Shown in pieces: positions 23,721-32,657 of a DNA stretch of 64,000 nucleotides (positions are counted from its first letter, which is position 1; each line of letters starts with the position of its first letter). The notes beneath the pieces are model-generated. The model saw nothing but the letters and a program-made list of their open reading frames with translations. It ran no database searches and had not been told where the DNA came from. A program made the position numbers and the translations under genes. Source of the stretch: Neonectria sp. B-13 (Eukaryota > Ascomycota > Sordariomycetes > Hypocreales > Nectriaceae); assembly GCA_002682825.1 (NCBI GenBank), contig NOKP01000008.1, positions 1,165,595-1,229,594 of the forward strand, given 5' to 3'.

Positions 23721-26700
23721 ATGTCCCAGCTGACGCCAGCCGCCGACACCATGCGCCGTCCCTCCCTCGACCTCACAGAGCCCTCGTGCAACATGGACGA
23801 GTCCAATGGCACGCCCTCGGACGATTCCATGGACACCGACCTCGATCTCACCATGCCCCCGCCCGAAGACGACGACGGACAAGACTCGAGGATCTACACG
23901 CCCCCTCCTCGCATCGCCGCCCGCTTCTACCGCCCCTCGACCGCCCGCCGCAGAGACTCGGCTGCCTCGTCGCGCCGCAACTCCATCTCCTCCGCACAGT
24001 CCCGCTGCTCCTCCATCCAGCTCGCCAGTCACCGCGACGGCGACGCCGACGGCGAGCAGAGCAAGCATGTTGCCCAACACCTTCGACGGGCCTCCTTCCT
24101 CGAGGACCGAAAGGCTCGACTCGCCGACCGAGCCGCCCATGCTGAAAAGGTCCGCCTCCGTGCCGCCCTTGCCAAAGCCACCCACCGCGACACCACCCTG
24201 TCCGAGGAGAGGGCCCTGGCTGCCCAGCAGGCCAGGGAGCGTAACTTGGCTGAGATCGTCGCCAGCTGCGCCGAGGAGGTCAAAAAGGCCAAGCAGGTCG
24301 CCGAGTTCATGAAGGAGAAGCGTGAGCAGGAACTCATCAAACTGAGGGCCCAGATCGAGGAGAGAATGGCCGAAGCAGAGAAGCGGAGGGAGGAGCTGCG
24401 GGCCAAGAACGCTACCAGGCGCAGCCGCGGCCAGAGCGTCATGGCGAGAAAGCCCATCGAGGTCATGCCCCAGGTCACCGAGCGGGAGACGCGCAAGTTG
24501 ACCGATGACGAGGCTGCCACGCACATCCAAGGGTGGTGGCGTGGGTGTCTAAGGAAGAAGACGATCCAGGAGTTTACCAACCTAGGCCTCACTGTCGACG
24601 GCATCAGGGACACAAACTTCGACACCGTTGTCGAGCTGTTGGCGCAGGAGAAGGTCCTGCTCATCACCGCACGCCTCCTCCGGACATGCGGCCTCAACGA
24701 AGGAGACCCGGGCTCTGTCGGCGAGATGGCGGCTGTCCGTACTTTCCTCAGCGCCTTTCTCATCTTGGGCCACCCGAACCAGGTTCTCATCAACAAAAAC
24801 GACGAGGATGAGGAAGTGACTGATACCCTAGCCATTCACCGACTTCCCTCGACAGACCTTGCCAATCCCCAGTTGCAAGACCTTGTCGGCAAGGCGCGAG
24901 ACGTACTCATTTCGTTCGAGAACATCCTTGCCCGTTTGACATCCGCCAACCGATACACCATGCCGCCAGCGCTCAAGAAGACGCTCCCGGAAGCATACGC
25001 CACCTTTTACAACGCCTTCATTGCATGGAAGTCGCGGGACTCGAATGCCCTGATCGAAGTGATGCTCATGCAGTTTGTGGAACTGGATGCCATCTTCCAC
25101 ACGGTCAAAGACACGACCGACGATGCCGCCACCGCACTCTACAAGAAGAGCATCCAAGACAACCAGCTGATGCTCATCGTGCGTATCAAGAAGCTGGCAG
25201 GCCAGGATAAGGGCAAGAAGCTCATCTTCGAGGCCGTCGCTGAGGCGAGGAAGTCCCGCGGCACCAAGAAACGCACAGGCGACACGAAGCCCCGTGTGGC
25301 CGAGAGCGCACCTAGCGAAGCCTCGGACACGGCGGATAGCCTCGCGTCGCCCGACTCGCAGACGCTTACTCCGCCTGCGACCCCAGCCAGCAAGAGCCAG
25401 TCTAAGCGTCCTTTAGCTAAGACGGGCTTGAACGGATTGCTACCGGACAACCGGGTCGTGGTGCATGAGTTGGCTATTAACAAAGAATACCAGATTCCTG
25501 CCGAAGAATACCAGGAGCAGCAGGCACAGCTTTCTAGGCCTCTGTACATGGAGATGCGAGCCAACATGAATGATAGCGACAGCGAGGCTAATTTTCGCTT
25601 CTTCATGATCATGGCTGGCAACATCAAGGACAAATTACAGCGGCTCCTGAAACCCGGCAACTCGATGTACAACCTCATCGGAGAGATCCTGGACCCCGAG
25701 ATGGCAATGCAGCAGTTTACTCTAGGGAGCTTTTCCTACGAGAAATTCTTCTCAGCAATGGCGTCGCTGCTGCCCAAGTTATGTGCTCCGTTCCGCGACG
25801 ACGAAGTCAAGGACCTAGTGCAGAACAAGCTTGCAGATGGCAACATCATTGACAGGGTCGAGGCGCTGAATGGTTTCATTGATGTCATGCTGTCTGATTA
25901 CATCAACTATCTTATGAGGATCGCGGCTCCGCAGCTTATCGAATCGGCAGCTCAGTACGAGGCCAAGAGATTTGCCGATGACGTCGAGAAGGGCAACATG
26001 GGTCTGGCGGCTGCCGAGTTAGCTTGGCGATCGGCTCGCTCCAAGGTCATGGGTGAAGTCCAGAAGCGGGACCCAGAGGGCATCAACCACCCCAAGTCAC
26101 GACCGACTGCCGGACGCATCTACGCGCAACTGCTCGTCGACGTCTTTACCAGGCTGTCGCCTGCCACAGTGGAAGAGATTCCCGAAATGCTGCGCCTAGA
26201 CCAGTCTCGCATTCGCCAAGTGTCGACTATGATCCAGCGCATCACCACTGTTGGTGCAGTTCTGCTCCAATGCAAGAACCTGCTGAAGCGAGATGTCCGT
26301 TCCTCGTGGAAGACCGAGGCGTCCCGCATCATGACGGTCCTGGAAGCCGAGCACCCACTGAAGACGTCGGTGGAGGGCACCATGGCAGCCCTGGAGTCAG
26401 GAAGATCGATGCCGACGGCGACGAAGGCCCATCTTCGGGCGCTTGTGACCAAGGTCCTGACCGCTAGCCAGGAGATGGCGGTCGAGGGGATCGAGCCTCG
26501 GGAGCCTGTTTTACGTCTCCTGCTCACTCGACTTCGGGGCAACATCCTTGCTCGTCTTGCTCCTGGGTCGGCCAGTGAGAAGGTCAAGGCGGCCAACACT
26601 GCCGGCGAGAAGCTCGCGAGCCTCGGATTGTCTGAGTTTGTGGACAAGGTTCGACAGATTTCGGACCTGCTCGACAGGGTTGGTTCTGTTGACCGAGCAG

Positions 26701-26762
26701 CACACAGCGCGTGGTGGGATGCGGTTTCCACCAAGGTGGAGCAGGAGGACATGTCGACATAG
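23721..26762 (+). CDS. SOK1: Tcp11-domain protein with IQ motif (SOK1-like)
   Basis: A single exon encodes 1013 residues. Residues 1-120 are disordered (acidic DDD/EDD patch, then Ser/Arg-rich). Residues about 120-250 form a charged coiled coil rich in Ala, Glu, Lys and Arg. An IQ motif (HIQGWWRGCLRKK) follows near 266-280 and could bind calmodulin or a light chain. The remaining ~700 residues are helical and match the Tcp11 family layout, including MRANMNDSDSEANFRFF and the DYINYLMRIAAPQLIESAA region. A disordered insert of about 80 residues near 515-580 carries TPPATPASK. Yeast SOK1 was found as a high-copy suppressor of PKA loss, so a role in cAMP/PKA signalling is inferred. The start follows a stop-bounded leader and the next Met lies ten codons on. 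Confidence 0.85.
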   Translation: MSQLTPAADTMRRPSLDLTEPSCNMDESNGTPSDDSMDTDLDLTMPPPEDDDGQDSRIYTPPPRIAARFYRPSTARRRDSAASSRRNSISSAQSRCSSIQLASHRDGDADGEQSKHVAQHLRRASFLEDRKARLADRAAHAEKVRLRAALAKATHRDTTLSEERALAAQQARERNLAEIVASCAEEVKKAKQVAEFMKEKREQELIKLRAQIEERMAEAEKRREELRAKNATRRSRGQSVMARKPIEVMPQVTERETRKLTDDEAATHIQGWWRGCLRKKTIQEFTNLGLTVDGIRDTNFDTVVELLAQEKVLLITARLLRTCGLNEGDPGSVGEMAAVRTFLSAFLILGHPNQVLINKNDEDEEVTDTLAIHRLPSTDLANPQLQDLVGKARDVLISFENILARLTSANRYTMPPALKKTLPEAYATFYNAFIAWKSRDSNALIEVMLMQFVELDAIFHTVKDTTDDAATALYKKSIQDNQLMLIVRIKKLAGQDKGKKLIFEAVAEARKSRGTKKRTGDTKPRVAESAPSEASDTADSLASPDSQTLTPPATPASKSQSKRPLAKTGLNGLLPDNRVVVHELAINKEYQIPAEEYQEQQAQLSRPLYMEMRANMNDSDSEANFRFFMIMAGNIKDKLQRLLKPGNSMYNLIGEILDPEMAMQQFTLGSFSYEKFFSAMASLLPKLCAPFRDDEVKDLVQNKLADGNIIDRVEALNGFIDVMLSDYINYLMRIAAPQLIESAAQYEAKRFADDVEKGNMGLAAAELAWRSARSKVMGEVQKRDPEGINHPKSRPTAGRIYAQLLVDVFTRLSPATVEEIPEMLRLDQSRIRQVSTMIQRITTVGAVLLQCKNLLKRDVRSSWKTEASRIMTVLEAEHPLKTSVEGTMAALESGRSMPTATKAHLRALVTKVLTASQEMAVEGIEPREPVLRLLLTRLRGNILARLAPGSASEKVKAANTAGEKLASLGLSEFVDKVRQISDLLDRVGSVDRAAHSAWWDAVSTKVEQEDMST

Positions 26763-27366
26763 CAGGACGGCGAGTCGCATAGTCGATGCTACAACGGCGT
26801 ACACGAAGAGGTTATGTGACGAGGATAATGGGATATGAGAGCTGGGAGGTCTGCGTTTTGTTTGGGGACCGAATCATTTTCTGGGAAGTGTTTTTCTCGA
26901 CTTCCTTGGTTGTTTGCATGGCGTTACAGGTTTATCGAGGCTGATCTGGCCCGGGGTTTTCTTTGGGATTGACAAGACGAGACGTATGCGATTGGGCATT
27001 GCCGGCCGGGACTGGTCCCCGTGCCTGGGCTCTACGGGTAGATGGGTATTGCATGAGGGCTCATTGATATCTCAGTTAGCGGTTTCTTTCCGTGAGGAGA
27101 ATTTTGCATTAGAATACGAGCGACGTCAGTCGCGTTTGAAAGATTTTTTGCCAGAGTTTGCGTGCAAGTGAACGGGCCGCGGGATGTCAATTTAGGTTGA
27201 CAGACAGGGACATCCAGGTCAAGAGCTTTAAGGTGAGCCATTGCCCATCACGGTATGCTGCCTTTGCCGTTATGTCGAACCTTTTTGCTCAAGGCCAGAC
27301 AGGTTATATAAACAGGCCCAATCCCCCAAAGAACACCATCTCATCATCACCGCTGACTACATCACT
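26763..27366. other. Intergenic region
   Basis: This 600-bp spacer between two rightward genes should hold the Tcp11 3' UTR and the promoter of the secreted-protein gene (TATA at 27305). No other feature was seen. Confidence 0.6.
27305..27312 (+). promoter_or_regulatory. TATA box of secreted six-Cys protein gene
   Basis: TATATAAA sits 62 bp upstream of the ATG at 27367, implying a short 5' leader. Strong TATA boxes are typical of regulated rather than housekeeping fungal genes. Confidence 0.6.
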
Positions 27367-28251
27367 ATGAAGCCATCGATCATCCACGCTGCCCTTACCC
27401 TCGGCCTGTCTTCCCTCGGCGCCGCCTGGGTCTTCCCGCGACACCTCCCGGATGGCATCTACCACATCACCCTCCCCGACGAGGGCGACACCACGGGCAA
27501 AGCCATCGTCAAGCGGGCCAAACCCTACGGAGAACCTCACCCGGACACCGACTTCTACACAGAACACCTGCTGCACAACCAAGACATGTGGAACGAGCGC
27601 CCCCCCACCATGCTCCCCTACGACACCCCCGGCGATAGAGGCATAATCCCCTTCGAGGCCAAGAAGATGGACTGGGACTGCGTCTACAGCGAGCCGCCGC
27701 TGGAGCGCGAGGCCTACGAGGAGGCCCGCTCCAACCTGCTGGACTACTGCGACCGGTGGCAGCTGGCGACCCGGTCGGCGCACATCTCGGCGGCGCGGCG
27801 CGGCGAGACGGTCGTGTACGCGTGCTCGTTTACCCGGGTTCCGGCGCCGTGCTCGCGGCGCGAGTTCCGGTGGGCCGAGGAGCACTACATGGACGCGGTC
27901 GACGGCTGCGGCGAGCTGCGGTCGGCGTGGGCCTACTCGCGCAAGCGGAACAGGTCGTACGGGCGCGGCTGGGCCGGCAGCGACATCTGCGAGTTCGAGC
28001 GCGGTCGCCGCACGCCCGACGTCGACAAGCTGGTGTGGATCGGCCGTCCGCCCAGCGGCAAGAAGAAGCCCGAGGACAAGGACTGGTGGGACGACACCAC
28101 AGGCGCGGGCGTCAACTTCCAGCAGGCGGCCAAGTACGTCCCGGGCATCAAGGACTGGGCGATCGATTGGAGGCAGTCGTGGGATGATGGGAGCAAGAAC
28201 GAGGGTGCGGGATGGGATGAGGGTGCGCCTGCGAGGTATGATGGTCATTAA
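27367..28251 (+). CDS. Putative secreted six-cysteine protein with Kex2-type propeptide
   Basis: A single exon encodes 294 residues of unrecognised family. Residues 1-20 are a signal peptide. Residues 21-50 form a short pro-region ending in Lys-Arg (49-50), a Kex2 processing site. The mature part has exactly six cysteines, at 105, 128, 153, 162, 181 and 208, so three disulfides are possible. The spacing, with YAC, CG at 181-182 and a SYGRG stretch before the last cysteine, resembles a layout I associate with uncharacterised small secreted proteins of ascomycetes, but I cannot name a domain. The C-terminal 85 residues are Trp-, Asp- and Lys-rich and cysteine-free. The coding region is markedly more GC-rich than its flanks. 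Effector-like or cell-wall roles are possible; neither is shown. Confidence 0.8.
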   Translation: MKPSIIHAALTLGLSSLGAAWVFPRHLPDGIYHITLPDEGDTTGKAIVKRAKPYGEPHPDTDFYTEHLLHNQDMWNERPPTMLPYDTPGDRGIIPFEAKKMDWDCVYSEPPLEREAYEEARSNLLDYCDRWQLATRSAHISAARRGETVVYACSFTRVPAPCSRREFRWAEEHYMDAVDGCGELRSAWAYSRKRNRSYGRGWAGSDICEFERGRRTPDVDKLVWIGRPPSGKKKPEDKDWWDDTTGAGVNFQQAAKYVPGIKDWAIDWRQSWDDGSKNEGAGWDEGAPARYDGH

Positions 28252-28617
28252 GGGGGATGGATGATGCTTGGTTTCTTGTTAGTTTAATCAGGATAATAAG
28301 CAAGTCGTTGACGGTTCGTCCGTCCATGCTTGGAGGAGACCTCCTTCCTCATGTATACATCATGCATGGTGTTTGGAATCTCTTTGTAATAATAAGCTTC
28401 AACCAACTCACTTACAGACACGAAGGAAGACCCTTACTTAGCATCTTCATGTGTGATAGATAGGCAGGGGACCATGACAAAGTTCAACTGTAGCCCTTTT
28501 CCATCAGCTACTTACACCAAAACGAAACCTCTTTCTCCTCTCCTCGATCTATTTATATACACTTCACGATGGACTTGCAAAAAGAGGGCACGTACGAATC
28601 AAACACGCAAAAAGATT
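28252..28617. other. Intergenic region
   Basis: The 366 bp between the secreted-protein stop and the tRNA are A/T-rich and contain no recognised element apart from the expected 3' UTR. The stretch just beyond the tRNA 3' end should hold its Pol III terminator, but no clean T run on the minus strand is prominent. Confidence 0.5.
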
Positions 28618-28708
28618 GGGTCTGGCCGGGGATTGAACCCGGGACCTCTCGCAAGCTAAGCTATAGGGTGTGCCCTAAGCGAGAATCATACCGCTAGACC
28701 ACCAGACC
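28618..28708 (-). tRNA. tRNA-Pro (anticodon AGG) with 19-nt intron
   Basis: The minus strand folds as a cloverleaf. The acceptor stem is GGTCTGG/CCAGACC with discriminator C at 28618. The D arm contains GGTCTAGCGGTA, the anticodon stem is CTCGC/GCGAG, and the T arm contains GGGTTCAATCC. The loop reads TT-AGG-G with anticodon AGG at 28676-28674. A 19-nt intron (28672-28654) follows position 37, the canonical eukaryotic place, leaving a mature length of 72 nt before CCA addition. A-box and B-box promoters are internal, in the D and T arms. The core matches known eukaryotic tRNA-Pro(AGG) sequences. Confidence 0.95.
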
Positions 28709-30136
28709 AAACAAGCCACGTGATGGGTTGTCTTGTGCTTGGAAGAAACTTCGTAATTTTACTATATCAAGGGAAAGTATCAACATTGTAGACGGTAGAG
28801 CTGGGACATTACACCAGCTAGTTTTTGACCTAGATAAGATGCCTAACACAATGACACTAGATAGTATGGAATGTTTCTGAAATGGTCTCTTATTCGTTCG
28901 TATTCCCATCATTTAGTGTGAAAGACGCCACAGTCGACCCTGAAAATGATGTAAGAATGGTTGGTGAACCGTTGGCATCAAAGTAAAAAGGACTTGTGTG
29001 TAATTCCTCTGCCTGGCTGACTCTAGCTCTCTGACTGGCCAAGATTCGATCAGCAGAGTGGGCAGTCTGTCTCATAATTTCCATCTCTTTGTGTCTACTC
29101 ATATCTCTAGCTCTAGATAGATGTGACCAGGCGAGGGAGTTTGGGGACGTGGGTTGTGGTGATGCTGTATTGATATTACCTGATTCCGCTCGCCAGTAGA
29201 TGCCACATTTGGAAATTGGGTTGTTGCAGGGAGAATTATAGACAACAATGGCTCGGTGGATTACTTGCGAGGTTTCACATCGCATGGATTTCAGGCCTAG
29301 GTAGATTGTTGTTTGTTTTGGAAGACTTGCAAACTCGTTAAATTTCTCGCCACAAAAGCCATCTCATTCATCCATCGCCACTAACATCTTCACGAATCGC
29401 GGTCCCCTGTGGCTGCCATCCCATCGAGGAAATTGGAGCTGTAATTCTTAGCAGTTAAGACTTCCAATCAACTAATGCATTTCGATAGTTGGGTGTATCG
29501 CGTCCTGTGCATCTCACCAAGCCTTCTTGCATAGCCCTAACCTATACCTGGCCCATAATCGAACCATTTCTTGCTGTCCCTTGGGTTATTCCTCCCCCTC
29601 CCCTCCAAGGAGACAAATACATCCCCCCTCTAAGTGGCCTCTTGAGTCCTTATCATTCTTGAAGCTTACGAAGGAAAGCGTAGTAAGGAACTCCGACATT
29701 GGGTTGCAGCAGAGTCCTTACCGGACCCCGATATGTGACTTTCTTCACACCCCATCAAATTACCCAATCACGCGTATCTATCAGTGAGATTTAGGAGTTA
29801 GCTACTCTGAATATCATTAGCCAGATCATTCAGCTCAAAGGTACTAGATGCCAACACAATCTTGAGTTAAGGCAAGGTTGTCACCTACTTTGGTCCATGC
29901 CTGCCACACATCGCTTCACCCAGTCCAAGGTTTGTATAAGTTTCAAGACACAGACGAACAAGAAATATTAGGGAAAAACAGTACTTTTATTAAGGATCGA
30001 CTATCTGAGAAGATGAACTGGTACTTATATCCCTCTTGCATCTTGTTGCCATTGCCCATAAGGGACAATGCTGCAACATTTTCAGGATCAAACTTTTCTG
30101 CGCTGTCTACTGCGCACCTTTTAGGGAAGACGACGC
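28709..30136. other. Intergenic region with one doubtful open frame
   Basis: The 1.4 kb between the tRNA and the stop of the His-rich gene is A/T-rich. It contains a 131-codon minus-strand frame (28890-29285), annotated separately, and the 3' UTR of the His-rich gene. The rest shows stops in all frames and no recognised motif. Confidence 0.5.
28890..29285 (-). pseudogene. Possible gene remnant or small hypothetical ORF
   Basis: A 131-codon open frame of fairly protein-like composition (an N-terminal part with cysteines, then a charged helical stretch around EMEIMRQTAHSADRIL). It is preceded on the minus strand by a good acceptor-like CTACCTAG, as if it were a last exon, but no coding exon can be found upstream (29286-29880 has stops in every frame). 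A fragment of a decayed gene is as likely as a real small gene. No family was recognised. Confidence 0.2.
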
Positions 30137-32657
30137 TTAGTAGACGCGGCTCTTGCAGGTGTGGCAACGGGAGCGGTCGCCCTCGAGGCAGACCTCGACG
30201 TGGATGGCGATGTAGTAGTCGCCGTGGCACTTGAAGTCGTCCTTGATGGCAACGGCGAAGTTCTCGAGGCCCTTCTCCTCAACCGCAAACGACGGGTAGG
30301 TGTGTGGGAGGCAGATGTTGGGCTGGTGGTAGCCATCGCAGCCACCGTCACAGCCGACAAAGACGGCCACCTCGGTCGCAATGTACTTGCGCTTGTTCTC
30401 GAGGTTGACTGCGACAATGATATCGGTCTCGTGGCGGCCGTTCTTCTCGAGCTGGAGGTAGAAGTTACCGAAATCCTTGTGGCCCGCCTTCAAGTGACCC
30501 GAGACGCCGTGCTTGAGCTCCGACTTGCAGTACTTGAGGTAGTATCCGTGGTGGCCGTGGCAGGTGTTGGGGTGAGAGGTATACGCTAGCTCAGAGAGAC
30601 TGTGGCCATGGTGGCTATCCACACCATAGGTAGACACCAACTTGCCACGGCAATCGTACTTCTTACCGTTGTAGTACTTGTCTCGTGCCTCAAGCTTTTT
30701 GTTGCTAGTTTCCTTGCTGTGCGTGGTCTCCTTGCTGTGTGTGGTCTCCTTGCTGTTGCCGTGGTTCTCAGTGGTTCCCTTGCTGTCGCCGTGGTTCTCG
30801 GTGGTTCCCTTGCTGTCGCCGCCGTGGTTCTCGGTGGTTCCCTTGCTGTCGCCGCTGTGGTGCTCAGTGGTATCCTTGTTGCCACTGTGGTTCTCAGTGG
30901 TTCCCTTGTTGTCACCGTGGTTCTCGGTGGTTCCCTTGTTGTCACCGTGGTTCTCGGTGGTTCCCTTGTTGTCACCGTGGTTCTCGGTGGTTCCCTTGCT
31001 GTCGCCGTGGTGCTCAGTCGTTCCCTTGTTGTCACCGTGGTTCTCAGTGGTTCCCTTGCTGTCGCCGTGGTGCTCAGTGGTGTCCTTGCTGCCACTGTGG
31101 TTCTCAGTGGTTCCCTTGTTGTCTCCGTGGTTCTCGGTGGTGTCCTTGTTGCCACTGTGGTTCTCGGTGGTTCCCTTGTTGTCGCCGTGGTTCTCGGTGG
31201 TTCCCTTGCTGTCGCCGTGGTGTTCAGTAGTTCCCTTGCTGTCGCCGTGGTGTTCAGTAGTTCCCTTGCTGTCGCCGTGGTGTTCAGTAGTTCCCTTGCT
31301 GTTGCCGTGGTGCTCGGTGGTTCCCTTGTTGTCGCCGTGGTGCTCAGTGGTTCCCTTGTTGTCTCCGTGGTGCTCGGTGGTTCCCTTGCTGCCGCTGTGG
31401 TGTTCAGTGGTTTCCTTGTGGTGCTTGTTGCAGTTGCTCGCGCAACCGCTGTAGTGGTGCTCGTGGTAATCATTGTGGTCGTGGTAGCTACAAGGAGCAC
31501 CGCCCTCGAACCCGTTAGGGGCTCTCTTGTGGTGGCTCTGGTAGTGCTTTCCGTGGTGGTGGTCGTGGTGGCTACCCTTGTGGTGACACTTGTGGTGGTG
31601 CTCATGATGGCAGCCCTTGTCGTGGCACTTGTGGTGATCGACGTGGTGCTCGTGGTGCTCGTGGTGGCCATGGTGCTTGTGGTGGTGATCGTGGTGGTGC
31701 TCGTGATGGCAGCCCTTGTCGTGGCACTTGTGGTGATCGACATGGTGCTCATGGCCCTCGACGCCCTTCTTGTCATGGTGGTGTTGCTTGTAGCCATGGT
31801 GGTGGTGGTGATGGTGCTTGTGGTGGCAGTCGTTTTCCTTTCCGTGGCAGCTATGAAGAAAGTCAGTCTGCGGTCTATCCAAACTGGCTGTGAGGTGAAC
31901 TTACGGGTTGTGCGGCTTGTGCTCCAGAGCAGGGCAGGACTTGCCGTGGCATCTAGGGAAATAGTCAGACTCGGGTCATGAAGGAAAACGGCAAGAGTTA
32001 GTCAACGTACTCCTTCTTGCAGTCGGGGCACTCGGTGCAGCAGTAGGTGAGAGAGAACCAGCAGACGTCGGACTTGGCGCCACGGCTGTACAGCTCGTAC
32101 TTCTTGTGGCCGTGGGCAATGGTGGCCTTGATCTGGATGTAGTAGATCCACGATCCTCCGCCGTACAGGGGGCACATCTCCTTGTAGGAGCCGCCGTCGG
32201 TGAGGGAGAAGTACGGGACGTGGCACTTAACCTCCTTGCAGTCCTTCTTGGCGATGCAGTGGCCGCCCTCGATGGTGTAGGCAGGCGAGTGGTCGGTGGG
32301 GGGAGCCTCCTTCTGGACGTGGACGCTCACATCCTCATACTTGTAGCGGTCGATGTGACCAAAGTCGAAGACGAGGCCTTCGTCCTTGAAGTCGAAGCAG
32401 ACCTTGCCAAGCGCATCCTTTGCGTGGCAGTGAGAGCCGCCGAGGCAAAGGTCCCAGCAGCGACCGTGGTGGTGGTCAGCGTGTGGGAAGCGGATGGTGT
32501 TGCGGTCAGGAACCCAGTTTCCCTTGCCGGCTTTGCCACATCCGTCGAGGGAGTGACAATCACCACGTTTGCCATCGTCAAACTTGAAGTGAGAAAGCGA
32601 GTCGTAGGCCACAGCCCCGAGCGCGCCTTGAATTGCGCAAAAGAGAGAGGTCTTCAT
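30137..32657 (-). CDS. Putative secreted Cys/His-rich protein with 22 decapeptide repeats
   Basis: Three exons join in frame: 32657-32011, 31952-31905 and 31850-30137. Introns of 58 and 54 bp have GTACGT and GTAAGT donors and TAG acceptors. The product is 802 residues. Residues 1-17 look like a signal peptide. Residues 18-216 carry 15 cysteines. The 48-nt exon 2 encodes a CHGK motif that recurs at the start of exon 3. Residues 241-340 are extremely His-rich, with an 18-residue His-Cys block (HVDHHKCHDKGC...) at 268-285 duplicated at 301-318. A Lys-Arg Kex2-type site is at 340-341. Residues 379-600 are 22 copies of a TTE(H/N)HGD(S/N)KG unit, three of which contain N-H-S glycosylation sequons. 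The last ~185 residues form another Cys-containing domain. I recognise no family. Cell-surface placement and metal binding are inferences from composition. Confidence 0.82.
30746..31411 (-). repeat. Coding minisatellite, 22 units of 30 bp (two of 33 bp)
   Basis: The repeat encodes residues 379-600 of the His-rich protein. Units 19 and 20 carry an extra Gly codon (33 bp). Variation is concentrated at two sites: His versus Asn in the TTE(H/N)H position, and GD versus SG after it. The first seven units are all TTEHH; most later ones are TTENH. The last units decay into two TTHSKE hexamers. A 459-codon open frame on the opposite strand (30602-31981) is a by-product of the biased codons, not a gene. 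Confidence 0.95.

Noticed and set aside
30602..31981. 459-codon plus-strand open frame, Val/Leu/Ser-rich, opposite the His-rich gene
   Set aside because: It is the complement of the 30-bp repeat array and adjoining His codons. Its pattern follows the minus-strand repeat, and it lacks a plausible fold, while the minus strand has splice sites and two cysteine domains.
30137..32657. His-rich repeat protein as a Kex2-processed RiPP (dikaritin-type) precursor
   Set aside because: RiPP precursors of that class have Lys-Arg sites between the repeated cores. Here repeat units are joined by KG, only one KR precedes the array, and no UstY-like oxidase gene is adjacent.
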